Notes under the pieces: model-generated
Told to the model about the DNA's origin: nothing
The model's input: only the letters and a program-made list of their open reading frames with translations
Databases searched by the model: none
In this document: positions 52,230 to 62,050 of the stretch, piece by piece
How positions within the stretch are numbered: the stretch's first letter is position 1
Layout: each line of letters opens with the position of its first letter
Position numbers and translations under genes: made by a program
Source: Rhizobium sp. CG5
GTDB lineage: Bacteria > Pseudomonadota > Alphaproteobacteria > Rhizobiales > Rhizobiaceae
Assembly (NCBI RefSeq): GCF_023701945.1
Contig: NZ_JABAEF010000002.1
Coordinates: forward strand, 124,001-188,000
Length of the DNA: 64,000 nt
Reading direction: 5' to 3'

Positions 52230-53189
52230 TCAGCCGCAAATCGCCTTTTTTGCGCCTAAATATTCTTGTTCCAGCCGATCGACCAGGGCGGCCACCGGCT
52301 CGACCGATTTCACCGCGCCAATACCCTGGCCGCAGCCCCAGATATCCTTCCAGGCCTTGGCGCCGGTCGTCGCCTTGTCGAAATCCATCTTGGTGGGGTC
52401 GGCCACGGGCAGGTTGTCGGGGTCCATGCCGGCCGCCACGATGGAGGGTTTGAGATAGTTGCCGTGGATACCGGTGAAGAAATTCGAATAGACGATGTCG
52501 CTGGCCTGCGCCTCGACGATCGCCTGCTTGTAGGCATCCGAGGCGCGGGCCTCGGTCGTGGCGATGAAGGGCGAGCCGATATAGGCCATGTCGGCGCCCA
52601 TCGCTTGGGCCGCCAGAATGCCGCCGCCGGTGGCGATCGCGCCGGCTAACAGCAGCGGCCCGTTGAACCATTCGCGGATTTCCTGGACGAGGGCAAATGG
52701 CGACAGCGTGCCGGCATGGCCGCCGGCGCCGGTGGCAACGGCAATCAGTCCGTCGGCGCCCTTGCGGATGGCCGAATTGGCATGACGGTTGTTGATGACA
52801 TCATGCAACACGATGCCGCCATAGGAATGCACGGCGGCATTGACCTCGGGCACGGCGCCGAGCGACGAGATGACGATCGGCACCTTGTATTTGATGCACA
52901 TCATCAGATCGTGCTCGAGGCGCTTGTTGGACGTGTGGACGATCTGGTTGACGGCAAAGGGGGCTGCCGGGCGCTCGGGATTCTTCGCGTTGTAGGCGGC
53001 CAGATCTTCGGTGATCATTGCCAGCCATTCGTCGAGCTGGCTTTCTGGCCGCGCGTTGAGAGCCGGAAAGGAGCCGACCACGCCGGCCTTGCATTGCGCA
53101 AGCGTCAGATCGGGATGGGAAATGATGAACAGCGGCGAGGCCACCACGGGAAGCCGCAGATGATCCGAAAGAATGGGGGGCAAAGCCAT
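52230..53189 (-). CDS. Nitronate monooxygenase family protein
   Basis: 319 residues, FMN-dependent TIM barrel that oxidises alkyl nitronates, or a related enoyl-reductase-like enzyme. PVVASPLFIISHPDLT, CKAGVVGSFPALNARP, VISSLGAVPE, VATGAGGHAGTLSPF (catalytic His) and AGAIATGGGILAAQAMGADMAYIGSPFIAT are family marks. GAGAGG precedes the ATG. A palindrome with 9-bp arms lies 17 bases upstream and resembles the site before fadD. Confidence 0.92.
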   Translation of the reverse strand: MALPPILSDHLRLPVVASPLFIISHPDLTLAQCKAGVVGSFPALNARPESQLDEWLAMITEDLAAYNAKNPERPAAPFAVNQIVHTSNKRLEHDLMMCIKYKVPIVISSLGAVPEVNAAVHSYGGIVLHDVINNRHANSAIRKGADGLIAVATGAGGHAGTLSPFALVQEIREWFNGPLLLAGAIATGGGILAAQAMGADMAYIGSPFIATTEARASDAYKQAIVEAQASDIVYSNFFTGIHGNYLKPSIVAAGMDPDNLPVADPTKMDFDKATTGAKAWKDIWGCGQGIGAVKSVEPVAALVDRLEQEYLGAKKAICG

Positions 53190-53205
53190 GGCGCACCTCT
53201 CAATG

Positions 53206-53227
53206 TTGACGTTTACGGAAACGTCAA
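53206..53227. promoter_or_regulatory. Perfect palindromic operator before nitronate monooxygenase gene
   Basis: TTGACGTTT (53206-53214), spacer ACGG, AAACGTCAA (53219-53227). It lies 17 bases before the start codon, overlapping where the promoter or leader must be. It is related to the fadD-upstream site at 22763-22778. Confidence 0.65.
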
Positions 53228-53495
53228 TGGAATAGCAGAACCGCCGATCCAGGAAAAGAGGGCGGCTCGATTTCGCTGAAGATGGGAACCGACCGCTGGC
53301 CCGGTCCGACCTCCGCGTCCCTTTCCCTATTTATCAGCCGGAAAGCCCCGAACCCGGATTTTCCACTGGGTATCGCCTGCAAGCGCCGCTGCAAGGGCTT
53401 GCGGATTGGCAAGCCACCCGTTACCGAATCGTAAACGGCCATCCGGAACCTGTTCAGACCGGTTCAAATGGCCGGCAATAGGAGTAGGATCGCCC

Positions 53496-54647
53496 GTGAG
53501 CGGATTGGAAACGGCCATCAGAAGCGCCCTGGAGCGCTCGGATCGCGCCAATGCGGAAATCCGTGCCCGCATTTATCAGTCGGCGCGCCACGCCCTGGAA
53601 GGTGGCTTGCGCAAGCAGAATATCAATGATCCCGAAACTGTCGCCCAGCAGCGGCATCGCCTGGAAACGGTGATTCACGGCATCGAACAGGAGGAGAGGG
53701 GGCGGCTTGCCACGCCGGGCCGCGCCGAACCGGAAGCTCCGGTGATGGGCGACCAGCCGGCAAACCGGCACGACCGCCAGGATCCGCCGTCCGTCGACGG
53801 TCATGGCATGGAGCTGCGCGCCGAGCGGCACCGCGAACCAGCGCCGTCGGCCGACATGTCCGATCTGCGGGCCGAACGCGATAGTCGTGTCTTTGAGGAT
53901 CAGGATGTCGTGCAATCGCCGCCATCCGCCGCGGCGGTCCATCCGCAGTCGCTGGACATTCGGCCGGAGGCGGTCATCCATCACAAGAAGCACCGGCGCG
54001 GCTTCTTCTCGCGCCTCTTCATTTTCACGGTCCTGCTCGTCACGGTCGGCATGGGCGCCTGGTGGATCTACACCTCAGGTCTGTTGATGACGGCCGCCGA
54101 ACGCGACACCAGCGTGCCGAACCCGCCGCCCCATGCGGAGGAGGAAGACTTTTCCGGCAACATCTCGCCGCAGCCGCAGCCGCTCGACCCGGGTTTTTCC
54201 GATGAATGGATCGAGGTCTTCGGCCCGAACCAGATCGAGGCGGTCAAGCCGCGTGGCAATGCGCTGGTCGATGTCGTCACGACCGGCGACGGGCCGGCGG
54301 TTCAACTGACATCACGCAGCGCCGATGCCGATGGCAGCGTTGCCATTGACGTGCCGGTCGAGGTGCTGCGCGATATGGCCGGTCGGGTCTCGACCATTGC
54401 CCTGACCCTGCGATCGGCCTCCGACAAGCCGGTGCAGATTTCGGTAGAATGCGATTTCGACCGGCTCGGCGATTGCGCGCGTCACCGCTTCACCGTCAAT
54501 CCGGAAAAGGCCGATATCCTGTTTCAGATCGATTTCGAGAGGGGCATTGCCCCGGCGACCCCCGGCCAATTGCTGGTCAATGGCGATCTGAGCGGCCAGG
54601 GGCAGGGGGTCAATCTCTATTCGGTGCGCGTTCTGCCAGGCCAGTGA
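53496..54647 (+). CDS. Unrecognised single-pass membrane protein
   Basis: 383 residues of no family I recognise. Residues 1-70 are helical and charged (SGLETAIRSALERSDRANAEIRARIYQSARHAL split by context); 70-165 are polar and low-complexity; one TM helix at about 170-192 (FIFTVLLVTVGMGAWWIY); then a roughly 185-residue C-terminal region with beta-sandwich-like character (ISVECDFDRLGDCARHRF) facing the periplasm. GTG 53496 was chosen for AGGA six bases upstream. Cytosolic-N, periplasmic-C topology is inferred. Monocistronic. Confidence 0.75.
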   Translation: MSGLETAIRSALERSDRANAEIRARIYQSARHALEGGLRKQNINDPETVAQQRHRLETVIHGIEQEERGRLATPGRAEPEAPVMGDQPANRHDRQDPPSVDGHGMELRAERHREPAPSADMSDLRAERDSRVFEDQDVVQSPPSAAAVHPQSLDIRPEAVIHHKKHRRGFFSRLFIFTVLLVTVGMGAWWIYTSGLLMTAAERDTSVPNPPPHAEEEDFSGNISPQPQPLDPGFSDEWIEVFGPNQIEAVKPRGNALVDVVTTGDGPAVQLTSRSADADGSVAIDVPVEVLRDMAGRVSTIALTLRSASDKPVQISVECDFDRLGDCARHRFTVNPEKADILFQIDFERGIAPATPGQLLVNGDLSGQGQGVNLYSVRVLPGQ

Positions 54648-54653
54648 TCCCGT

Positions 54654-55535
54654 TCAATCCAGGACATCGGCGCCCCGGCCGATGATCTTGGTGTCGGTCT
54701 CGCCGATATTGCCCTTGTCCTTGCCGTCATAGTCAAGCGCATTCAGGATATGGCGGATGACGTTCAGCCGGGCGCGCCGCTTGTCATTGGCGCGAACCAC
54801 CGTCCAGGGCGCATGGTCGGTATCCGTCTTCTTCAGCATGCGGTCACGCTTGTCGGTGTAGTCGTCCCATTTGTCGAGGGCGGCGATGTCCATCGGCGAG
54901 AGTTTCCAGATCTTCAGCGGATCGTGGCGCCGGTCGTGGAAACGCTCGAGCTGCATTTCCCGGCCGATATTCAGCCAGAACTTGAAGAAATGAATGCCGT
55001 CTTCCTCGATCAGTTCTTCAAAGCGCGGCACCTGGTCGAGAAAATGGGTATACTGTTCCGGCGTGCAGAAGCCCATCACCGGCTCGACCACGGCACGGTT
55101 GTACCAGGAGCGATCGAACAGCACGAATTCGCCGGCGCTCGGAAACTGCGCCACATAGCGCTGGAAATACCATTGACCGCGTTCGGTCTCGGTCGGCTTG
55201 GTGAGCGCCACGACGCGCGCGGTGCGGGGGTTCATATAGGACAGGATCGCGTGGATCGTGCCGCCCTTGCCGGCCGCATCGCGACCCTCGAAGAGTGCCA
55301 TCACCCGCTTGCCGGTCGCCTGCTGCCAGAACTGCACCTTGACCAGTTCTTCCTGCAGTTTTTCCAACTGCTTCTCGTAGTCGTCCTCGTCCAGCTTCTT
55401 CTCATAGGGGTAGCCGCCCGAACTGAGAGAAACGTCGTCGATCCACTTCGGCAGCTTGGGATCATCGATGTCGAATAGGCGCTTTTGTCCGCCAAGCTTC
55501 AGCTCTACCGCGCGGCTTTTCTTCTGTTCGTCCAT
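54654..55535 (-). CDS. ppk2: Polyphosphate kinase 2
   Basis: 293 residues. PPK2 class I: Walker [33 protein letters not shown] (lid), and [16 protein letters not shown]. It moves phosphate between polyphosphate and nucleoside diphosphates, making GTP or ATP from polyP. ATG 55535 has GGGAG nine bases upstream. It is divergent from the phoR-pst-pho genes, so phosphate-dependent control is plausible, but no Pho box was found in its own promoter. Confidence 0.93.
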   Translation of the reverse strand: MDEQKKSRAVELKLGGQKRLFDIDDPKLPKWIDDVSLSSGGYPYEKKLDEDDYEKQLEKLQEELVKVQFWQQATGKRVMALFEGRDAAGKGGTIHAILSYMNPRTARVVALTKPTETERGQWYFQRYVAQFPSAGEFVLFDRSWYNRAVVEPVMGFCTPEQYTHFLDQVPRFEELIEEDGIHFFKFWLNIGREMQLERFHDRRHDPLKIWKLSPMDIAALDKWDDYTDKRDRMLKKTDTDHAPWTVVRANDKRRARLNVIRHILNALDYDGKDKGNIGETDTKIIGRGADVLD

Positions 55536-55619
55536 GACATCGCTCTCCCGCTTGCCTGTTGCGCGGTCACGCAGGGCGTTGTCCACCGCAATATTTCATC
55601 CTTTAGCAAGGACACAGTT

Positions 55620-55685
55620 ATGGAGCAAATTCAAGATCCTGCCGCGTTCCAACAGGCTTTGGCGGATCGGCAGGCGGAATATTGA
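55620..55685 (+). CDS. Possible 21-residue leader peptide upstream of phoR
   Basis: ATG with AAGGA seven bases upstream, encoding MEQIQDPAAFQQALADRQAEY and a TGA stop. Composition (Gln/Ala/Asp-rich, no Cys or Trp) is protein-like, but length and lack of homologues make it uncertain. It lies between ppk2 and phoR in another frame from phoR and could be a regulatory uORF. Confidence 0.25.
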   Translation: MEQIQDPAAFQQALADRQAEY

Positions 55686-55785
55686 CGCGCGCCATGGCCG
55701 GCCACGTAAACTTCTGTCATCAATGACGGCTAACAAGGAAAATCCGCGATTTCATCGCGCCTGTTTGCCGCTCGCCGAGGTGCAT

Positions 55786-57045
55786 TTGAACGACATGCTG
55801 CCGCCACTGCGCCGATTGAGAGCGCGCCTGTCCTCCCGATGGACCCTGCTGCTGGCCGCCGCCCTGGCGGCGCTGACCGTCTATCTGTCCGGCGCCGACG
55901 TGGCGATCACCTCTATGCTGTTTGGCCTGTGCTCGATCGCCATCCTCGTCCATAGCCCGGTAAAGCCGATGCCCGCATCAAGGCCGGACGTCGCCGAAGA
56001 GGAGAAGGTCCAGGCCGACCTGTTGCCCCCGGTTCTCTATGCTGCTTACGGCGCGCTCGAACTGCCGGTGGTGGTGTTTCGCGTCGACGCGACGGTGCTC
56101 TTCCAGAACCGGGCCATGGAAAGAGCCTTCGGGCCATTGCCGCAGGGGTCCCATGTGTCGGCCCGCTGGCGCTCGCCGAGCATCCTCGACGTGATCCGCG
56201 AGACGGTGGCGACCGACGAGCCGAACCAGATCGAGCATTCCGAACGCCTGCCGTCCGAACGGGTCTATACGGTGCGCATTGCCCCGATCGATCTGCCGGC
56301 CGGCGTGCCAAACGGCGAGAAGCTCTACACCATGTCCTTCAAGGATATTTCCGAACTGCGGCGGATCGACCGCATGCGCAGCGATTTCGTGGCCAATGCC
56401 AGCCACGAATTGCGCACGCCGCTTGCCTCCCTCAAGGGCTTCATCGAGACCATGCAGGGTCCGGCGCGCTCCGACGTCAAGGCGCAGGAGCGCTTTCTCG
56501 CGATCATGCTCGATCAGGCCAATCGCATGAGCCGGCTGGTCGACGATCTGCTGTCCCTGTCGCGGCTGGAGTTGAAGGCCCACCTGGCGCCCAGCGACAT
56601 GGTCGATCTCGTGCCGGTCATCGGCCATGTCAGCGATTCCCTGGCGCCGCTTGCCGCCGATCTCGGCGTTGACCTTCGCCTTCATCTGCCAAAGTCCAAG
56701 GTCGAGGTCATGGGCGATCGCGACGAACTGATCCAGGTGTTCGAAAACCTTATGGAGAACGCCTGCAAGTATGGTCAGGAGGGCAAGGTGGTCGATGTGC
56801 ATGTGCGTAACGAACCCGGCCACGCCGTCGAAGTCAGCATTGTCGACCACGGGCCGGGCATCCCGGCCGAGCATGTCCCGCGCCTGACCGAGCGCTTCTA
56901 TCGGGTCAGTGTCGCCGACAGCCGCTCCAAGAAAGGCACAGGCCTCGGCCTTGCCATCGTCAAGCATATCCTGACCCGCCACAGGGCGCGGCTAATCGTC
57001 AAATCCGAAATTGGCAAGGGAACCGACTTTACCGTGCGGTTTTGA
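55786..57045 (+). CDS. phoR: Phosphate-regulon sensor histidine kinase
   Basis: About 419 residues. Two N-terminal TM helices (about 16-56) with almost no periplasmic part, a PAS-like domain (about 80-190: LPVVVFRVDATVLFQNRAM), HisKA with VANASHELRTPLASLKGF (His about 207), and HATPase (NLMENACKYG, DHGPGIP, KKGTGLGLAIVKHI). This is the PhoR architecture. Start: TTG 55786 has GAGG five bases upstream and gives normal PhoR length; ATG 55795 and ATG 55723 are alternatives. Heads the pst-pho cluster and controls PhoB. Confidence 0.93.
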   Translation: MNDMLPPLRRLRARLSSRWTLLLAAALAALTVYLSGADVAITSMLFGLCSIAILVHSPVKPMPASRPDVAEEEKVQADLLPPVLYAAYGALELPVVVFRVDATVLFQNRAMERAFGPLPQGSHVSARWRSPSILDVIRETVATDEPNQIEHSERLPSERVYTVRIAPIDLPAGVPNGEKLYTMSFKDISELRRIDRMRSDFVANASHELRTPLASLKGFIETMQGPARSDVKAQERFLAIMLDQANRMSRLVDDLLSLSRLELKAHLAPSDMVDLVPVIGHVSDSLAPLAADLGVDLRLHLPKSKVEVMGDRDELIQVFENLMENACKYGQEGKVVDVHVRNEPGHAVEVSIVDHGPGIPAEHVPRLTERFYRVSVADSRSKKGTGLGLAIVKHILTRHRARLIVKSEIGKGTDFTVRF

Positions 57046-57107
57046 CATAAAACTGTTCCCTTTGTTCCGCCCTTGTAAAAAATACCTATAAAAATCAAGC
57101 AATTGAA

Positions 57108-57136
57108 CTGTCACAAATGTTTCACGGAACTGACAT
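57108..57136 (+). promoter_or_regulatory. Triple Pho-box heptamers upstream of pstS
   Basis: CTGTCAC (57108-57114), GTTTCAC (57119-57125) and CTGACAT (57130-57136) recur every 11 bases with 4-base spacers, the helical phasing bound by PhoB dimers. They lie about 105 bases before the pstS start. Confidence 0.85.
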
Positions 57137-57240
57137 AAAAGCTTGGGGTAAGTGCCGCTATTAAGAGCGGGCCGATGCTCGGCAAACGTGGGCGCCGCAA
57201 GCGTGCTCACAGACAGAAGCCCATTAACGGGAGAATTCAC

Positions 57241-58296
57241 ATGAACGTTCTGAAACTTACGGCAGCCGCCCTCGTGGCCTCCGCTGCCTTCGCCGGCGCT
57301 GGCGTCGGCGCTGCTGTTGCTCGCGACCAGATCCAGATCGCTGGCTCGTCGACCGTTTTGCCTTATGCCTCGATCGTGGCTGAAGCCTTCGGCGAGAACA
57401 CCGATTTTGGCACGCCGGTCGTTGAATCCGGTGGCTCTGGCGCCGGCCGCAAGAAGCTCTGCGAAGGCGTGGGCGAGAACACCATCGACATCGCAAACTC
57501 CTCCTCGCGCATCAGCCAGTCGGATATCGATCTCTGCGCCGCCAACGGCGTGAAGGACATCCAGGAAGTTCGCATCGGCTACGACGGCATCGTGTTCACG
57601 TCGGACCTCAAGGGCCCAGAATTTGCCTTCACCCAGGCCGACTGGCACAATGCCCTGGCTGCCCAGGTCCTCAAGGACGGCAAGCTGGTCGCCAATCCTT
57701 ACAAGTCCTGGAACGAAATCCGCGCTGACCTGCCGGCACAGCCGATCCTGGCCTTCATCCCGGGCACCAAGCACGGCACCCGCGAAGTCTTCAACGAGAA
57801 GGTTCTGGTTGACGGCTGCAAGGAAGACGGCGCCTACGACGTCCTGTTGGCTGCCAAGAACAACGACAAGGCTGAAGCTGCCAAGGCCTGCATGGCCGTG
57901 CGTACCGACGGTGTATCGACCGACATCGACGGCGACTACACTGAAACTCTGGCTCGCGTAGCGGCCAACAAGAACGCCATCGGCGTGGTCGGCCTGTCGT
58001 TCTACCAGAACAACACCGACAAGCTGCGTGTCGCCACCATGGCCGGCATTGTTCCTTCGGTTGAGACGATCGCCAAGGGCGAATATCCGATCTCGCGTCC
58101 GCTCTACTTCTACGTCAAGAACGCTCACCTTGATGTTATCCCTGGCCTGCAGGAATACATCGAGTTCTTCGTCTCCGACGACATGGCCGGCCCGAACGGC
58201 CCGCTGGCTGCCTACGGCCTGGTTTCCGATCCGGAACTTGCCAAGACTCAGGCTGCCGTCAAGGCCCGTACCCCGATGGGCCCGCTGAAGAAGTAA
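57241..58296 (+). CDS. pstS: Periplasmic phosphate-binding protein
   Basis: 351 residues. Signal peptide (MNVLKLTAAALVASAAFAGAG). Phosphate-site motifs IQIAGSSTVLPYASIVAEAF, VVESGGSGAGRKKLCEG, NSSSRISQSD and PGTKHGTREVF are present. GGGAG precedes the ATG. Driven by the Pho box and followed by a strong terminator that probably limits read-through into pstCAB. Confidence 0.96.
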   Translation: MNVLKLTAAALVASAAFAGAGVGAAVARDQIQIAGSSTVLPYASIVAEAFGENTDFGTPVVESGGSGAGRKKLCEGVGENTIDIANSSSRISQSDIDLCAANGVKDIQEVRIGYDGIVFTSDLKGPEFAFTQADWHNALAAQVLKDGKLVANPYKSWNEIRADLPAQPILAFIPGTKHGTREVFNEKVLVDGCKEDGAYDVLLAAKNNDKAEAAKACMAVRTDGVSTDIDGDYTETLARVAANKNAIGVVGLSFYQNNTDKLRVATMAGIVPSVETIAKGEYPISRPLYFYVKNAHLDVIPGLQEYIEFFVSDDMAGPNGPLAAYGLVSDPELAKTQAAVKARTPMGPLKK

Positions 58297-58307
58297 TCAC
58301 CTAAAGC

Positions 58308-58338
58308 CCGGCGGCGCGACGATCGCGCCGCCGGTTTT
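58308..58338 (+). terminator. Strong intercistronic terminator between pstS and pstC
   Basis: Perfect 12-bp GC-rich stem CCGGCGGCGCGA/TCGCGCCGCCGG with a 3-base loop, then TTTT (58335-58338). It lies inside the pst operon and likely attenuates transcription or protects the pstS mRNA 3' end. Confidence 0.88.
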
Positions 58339-58382
58339 CATTGTTCTCAGACGATGTGGGATTTTCAGGGGATGTGGGCGAA

Positions 58383-59843
58383 ATGAGTGTGGGCATCATT
58401 ATCCTTGTCGTATTAGCGCTTGCGGCACTTGGCTTTTATCTGGGCAGGCAACGCGCCCTGTCTCTCTGGGCGCCGGGAAGCGCCAAGCTGCACTCCCTTC
58501 CGGGCTATTACGGCCAGATGGTCGCGCTGTTCACCGCCGTGCCGGCATTGGTGCTGATGGTCGTGTGGCTGTCCGTGCAGCCGAGCATCATCGAAGGGCG
58601 CGTCAGCAGCATGATCCCCGACAGCGTGGTGCCCGAAGGTGGCGCGCATAGTCTGGTGATGGCCGACGTCCGCCGGATTGCTGACGGTTTGAATGCCGTC
58701 ATCGAGCGGGGCGGAGTGGGCGAAAGTGAGCTCGATGACGGTCGTATCGATTTCAACAATATCCGCTCACGCCTGGCGGAAGTCGGAGTTGCCTTGGGTG
58801 GCGATGTGCCGATCGAGGTGTTCGAAGCGGCGCGCGCCTATCGGCAGAGTGCCAGCACCAGCAACCTGGTCATGTCCGTTGCCGTTTTGGTTCTGGCTTT
58901 GATCATGGGGCCGCTGGCCTATCGCAGCATCCGTCCCGAACAACGGGCCCGCAATCTCACCGAGACATTTGTCAAATGGGTGCTGATGGCCTCGTCGCTG
59001 GTCGCCATCATGACCACCGTCGGCATCGTCGGCTCTCTGGTTTTCGAGACGATCACGTTCTTCAAGTTGTATCCGTGGCAGAAGTTCTTCTTCTCCACGC
59101 TCTGGAACCCGCAGTTTCGCGGTGGTTCCGATCTCGGCATCCTGCCTTTGTTGTGGGGTACCTTCTACGTTTCGATCATATCTTTGATCGTTGCCGTCCC
59201 GATCGGATTGATGATTGCCGTCTTCCTGTCCGAATATGCCGGTCCGAAGACACGCAGCATCGTCAAGCCGGCCATCGAGGTTCTCGCCGGCATCCCGACG
59301 ATCGTCTACGGTCTGTTCGCGCTGGTGACCGTCGGTCCCTTCCTGCGCGACTGGTTTGCCGAGCCGCTTGGCCTTGGCACTTCGTCTTCCTCGGTTCTGA
59401 CGGCCGGCCTGGTCATGGGCGTGATGATCATCCCCTTCGTCAGTTCCTTGTCGGATGACATCATCAACGCTGTCCCGCAGGCCCTGCGCGACGGTTCCTA
59501 CGGGCTGGGTGCCACGCAGTCGGAAACCATCAAGCTGGTGGTCCTGCCTGCAGCACTGCCGGGCATCGTGGGTGCCGTCTTGCTGGCCGCCAGCCGTGCG
59601 ATCGGGGAAACCATGATCGTAGTGCTGGGCGCGGGTGCTGCGGCCAAACTCGCCCTCAATCCATTCGAAGCCATGACGACCGTGACGGTGAAGATCGTCA
59701 GCCAGCTGACCGGCGATACGGAGTTTTCAAGCCCTGAAACGCTTGTCGCCTTCGCCCTCGGCCTGACCCTCTTCGTGATCACGCTCGCGCTGAACGTGAT
59801 GGCTCTTTACATCGTGCGCAAATATCGGGAGCAGTACGAATGA
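58383..59843 (+). CDS. pstC: Phosphate ABC permease PstC
   Basis: 486 residues, longer than enteric PstC (about 320) because of an N-terminal extension with two TM helices and a periplasmic stretch, as in other alphaproteobacteria. The core shows GTFYVSIISLIVAVPIGLMIAVFLSEYA, EVLAGIPTIVYGLFAL, and the EAA loop ALRDGSYGLGATQSETIKLVVLPAALPGI. Start ATG 58383; an earlier in-frame codon at 58341 overlaps the terminator region. Its TGA overlaps the pstA ATG. Confidence 0.94.
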   Translation: MSVGIIILVVLALAALGFYLGRQRALSLWAPGSAKLHSLPGYYGQMVALFTAVPALVLMVVWLSVQPSIIEGRVSSMIPDSVVPEGGAHSLVMADVRRIADGLNAVIERGGVGESELDDGRIDFNNIRSRLAEVGVALGGDVPIEVFEAARAYRQSASTSNLVMSVAVLVLALIMGPLAYRSIRPEQRARNLTETFVKWVLMASSLVAIMTTVGIVGSLVFETITFFKLYPWQKFFFSTLWNPQFRGGSDLGILPLLWGTFYVSIISLIVAVPIGLMIAVFLSEYAGPKTRSIVKPAIEVLAGIPTIVYGLFALVTVGPFLRDWFAEPLGLGTSSSSVLTAGLVMGVMIIPFVSSLSDDIINAVPQALRDGSYGLGATQSETIKLVVLPAALPGIVGAVLLAASRAIGETMIVVLGAGAAAKLALNPFEAMTTVTVKIVSQLTGDTEFSSPETLVAFALGLTLFVITLALNVMALYIVRKYREQYE

Positions 59844-61192
59844 CCGACATCTCCGTGTTCAGCAAAACCACCGCCCTGCAGGCAAAGTCTCTCTACGCGG
59901 CGGATGAACGGACGCGTCGTCGCAACGCCTCGGAAGCGCGCTTCCGCATGATGGGCAAGATGGCCGTCGGTCTCGGCATCCTGGCACTGATCGGACTGCT
60001 GGCGTCCATCCTGTCGAACGGAGCAACGTCCTTTCAGCAGACCTACATCACGCTCAACGTCGATCTCGATGCGGCGGTTCTCGACAAGGCCGGCGACCGT
60101 AACCCGGAAAACATCGCCAAGGTCTCGACCTTCGGTTATGTGCCTTTGATCCAGAAGGCGCTCAGCGATGCAATGGCGGCCAAGGGAATTGCCGTCGACA
60201 CCATGAATGCCAAGGCTGCTGCGGACTTGATTTCCAAGGAAGCTCCGGCCGACCTGCGCCGTTTCGTTCTCGCTGATCCCACAGTCATCGGCACCACCCA
60301 CCCCTTCAACTTTCTGGCGGCTGGTCGCATCGACGGCTACTACAAGGGGCGCGTGACCATGGAAAGTGCTGCAGTGGACCGCAATACCTCGCCGGAACAG
60401 CTTATGCTGGCGGACAAGTTGAAAGAAGCCGGGATCCTGACGACGCGTTTCAACTGGGGCTTCTTCACGGCACCTGACGCATCCGATACGCGGCCGGAAG
60501 CGGCAGGCCTCGGTGTCGCCATCATCGGCTCGATCTACATGATGCTGATTGTTGTGGCCCTGTCGCTCCCGCTCGGCGTGGCCGCCTCGATCTATCTGGA
60601 AGAGTTCGCGCCGCAGAACCACTTTACCGACCTGATCGAGGTCAATATCGCCAACCTGGCTGCGGTTCCTTCGATCGTATTCGGTATCCTGGGTCTTGCG
60701 GTGCTGATCAATTTCTTCGGCCTCCCGCAGTCCGCTCCCATCGTTGGGGGCCTGGTGTTGACACTGATGACGCTGCCAACGATCATCATCGCGACAAGGG
60801 CCGCCTTCAAGGCTGTGCCGCCATCGATCCGCGATGCAGCGCTCGGCGTCGGGGCTTCCAAGATGCAGTCGATCTTCCACCACGTTCTGCCTCTGGCCAT
60901 GCCCGGCATTTTGACGGGCGCGATCATCGGCCTGGCCCGCGCACTTGGGGAAACCGCACCGCTGCTGCTCATCGGCATGGTGGCATTCGTGCGCGAATAT
61001 CCCGCCGGTCCTCCGGATGGTCTGTTCGACCCGGCGTCCGCTCTCCCCGTCCAGGTCTACAACTGGACCCAGCGCGGCGACCCGGCCTTTGTCGAGCGTG
61101 CCTCCGGTGCGATCATTGTCCTGCTGGTGTTTCTGATCACGATGAACCTAGTCGCAATCATTCTTCGCCGTCGCTTCGAGCGCCGTTGGTAG
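59840..61192 (+). CDS. pstA: Phosphate ABC permease PstA
   Basis: 450 residues. An N-terminal TM helix (about 41-60), a periplasmic insertion of about 150 residues (long for PstA, again an alphaproteobacterial form), then the permease core: [32 protein letters not shown], and EAA loop [36 protein letters not shown] overlap with pstC shows coupling. Followed by pstB. Confidence 0.94.
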   Translation: MTDISVFSKTTALQAKSLYAADERTRRRNASEARFRMMGKMAVGLGILALIGLLASILSNGATSFQQTYITLNVDLDAAVLDKAGDRNPENIAKVSTFGYVPLIQKALSDAMAAKGIAVDTMNAKAAADLISKEAPADLRRFVLADPTVIGTTHPFNFLAAGRIDGYYKGRVTMESAAVDRNTSPEQLMLADKLKEAGILTTRFNWGFFTAPDASDTRPEAAGLGVAIIGSIYMMLIVVALSLPLGVAASIYLEEFAPQNHFTDLIEVNIANLAAVPSIVFGILGLAVLINFFGLPQSAPIVGGLVLTLMTLPTIIIATRAAFKAVPPSIRDAALGVGASKMQSIFHHVLPLAMPGILTGAIIGLARALGETAPLLLIGMVAFVREYPAGPPDGLFDPASALPVQVYNWTQRGDPAFVERASGAIIVLLVFLITMNLVAIILRRRFERRW

Positions 61193-61203
61193 AGGGAACA
61201 GTT

Positions 61204-62004
61204 ATGATGAACAATATGTCAACGACGATGAAGGCCGAAGTCATGAATGAATCGAAGATCTCCGCTCGCGGTGTTCAGGTTTATTACGGTGAAAAACACG
61301 CCATCATCGATGTCAATATCGAAATCCGGCCCCGCACGGTCACGGCCTTCATCGGACCGTCCGGCTGCGGAAAGTCGACCTTTCTGCGCTGCCTCAACCG
61401 GATGAACGATACGATTTCGATCTGCCGGGTCGAGGGCCATATCCATATGGATGGCGAGGATATCTACGATCCGAAGGTGGATCCGGTCCAGTTGCGCGCC
61501 AAGGTGGGCATGGTCTTCCAGAAGCCCAACCCGTTCCCGAAGTCGATCTACGAGAATGTCGCCTATGGTCCGCGCATCCATGGCCTGGCCCGCAACAAGG
61601 CGGACCTCGATGAGATCGTATCTGCAGCCTTGCAGAAGGCCGGCCTGTGGAACGAGGTCAAGGATCGTCTGCAGGAATCGGGCACGGGCCTCTCCGGTGG
61701 TCAGCAGCAGCGCCTGTGCATTGCCCGCGCCATCGCTGTCAGCCCCGAAGTCATCCTGATGGACGAACCCTGCTCGGCGCTCGATCCGATCGCCACGGCC
61801 AAGGTCGAGGAATTGATCCACGAACTTCGCGCCAACTTCACCATCGTCATCGTGACCCATTCGATGCAGCAGGCAGCCCGCGTGTCGCAGCGCACCGCCA
61901 TGTTCCATCTGGGCTATCTGGTCGAAGAAAACGATACCGACAAGATGTTCACCAATCCGGACGACCAGCGCACGCAGGATTACATCATGGGCCGTTTCGG
62001 CTGA
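61204..62004 (+). CDS. pstB: Phosphate ABC ATPase PstB
   Basis: 266 residues. Walker [43 protein letters not shown] (PstB-specific Q-loop region), signature [14 protein letters not shown], Walker [15 protein letters not shown]-loop [15 protein letters not shown] 61204 has GAGGGA eight bases upstream, just past the pstA stop. Confidence 0.96.
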   Translation: MMNNMSTTMKAEVMNESKISARGVQVYYGEKHAIIDVNIEIRPRTVTAFIGPSGCGKSTFLRCLNRMNDTISICRVEGHIHMDGEDIYDPKVDPVQLRAKVGMVFQKPNPFPKSIYENVAYGPRIHGLARNKADLDEIVSAALQKAGLWNEVKDRLQESGTGLSGGQQQRLCIARAIAVSPEVILMDEPCSALDPIATAKVEELIHELRANFTIVIVTHSMQQAARVSQRTAMFHLGYLVEENDTDKMFTNPDDQRTQDYIMGRFG

Positions 62005-62050
62005 TGCTTGGGTCGCCAGGCTGCGGTTTCAAAATTCAAGGACAATGAAC

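Noticed and set aside
55714..55731. Possible Pho box before phoR (CTGTCAT-N4-GACGGCT)
   Set aside because: Only the first heptamer fits; the second shares too little with the consensus to support PhoB binding.
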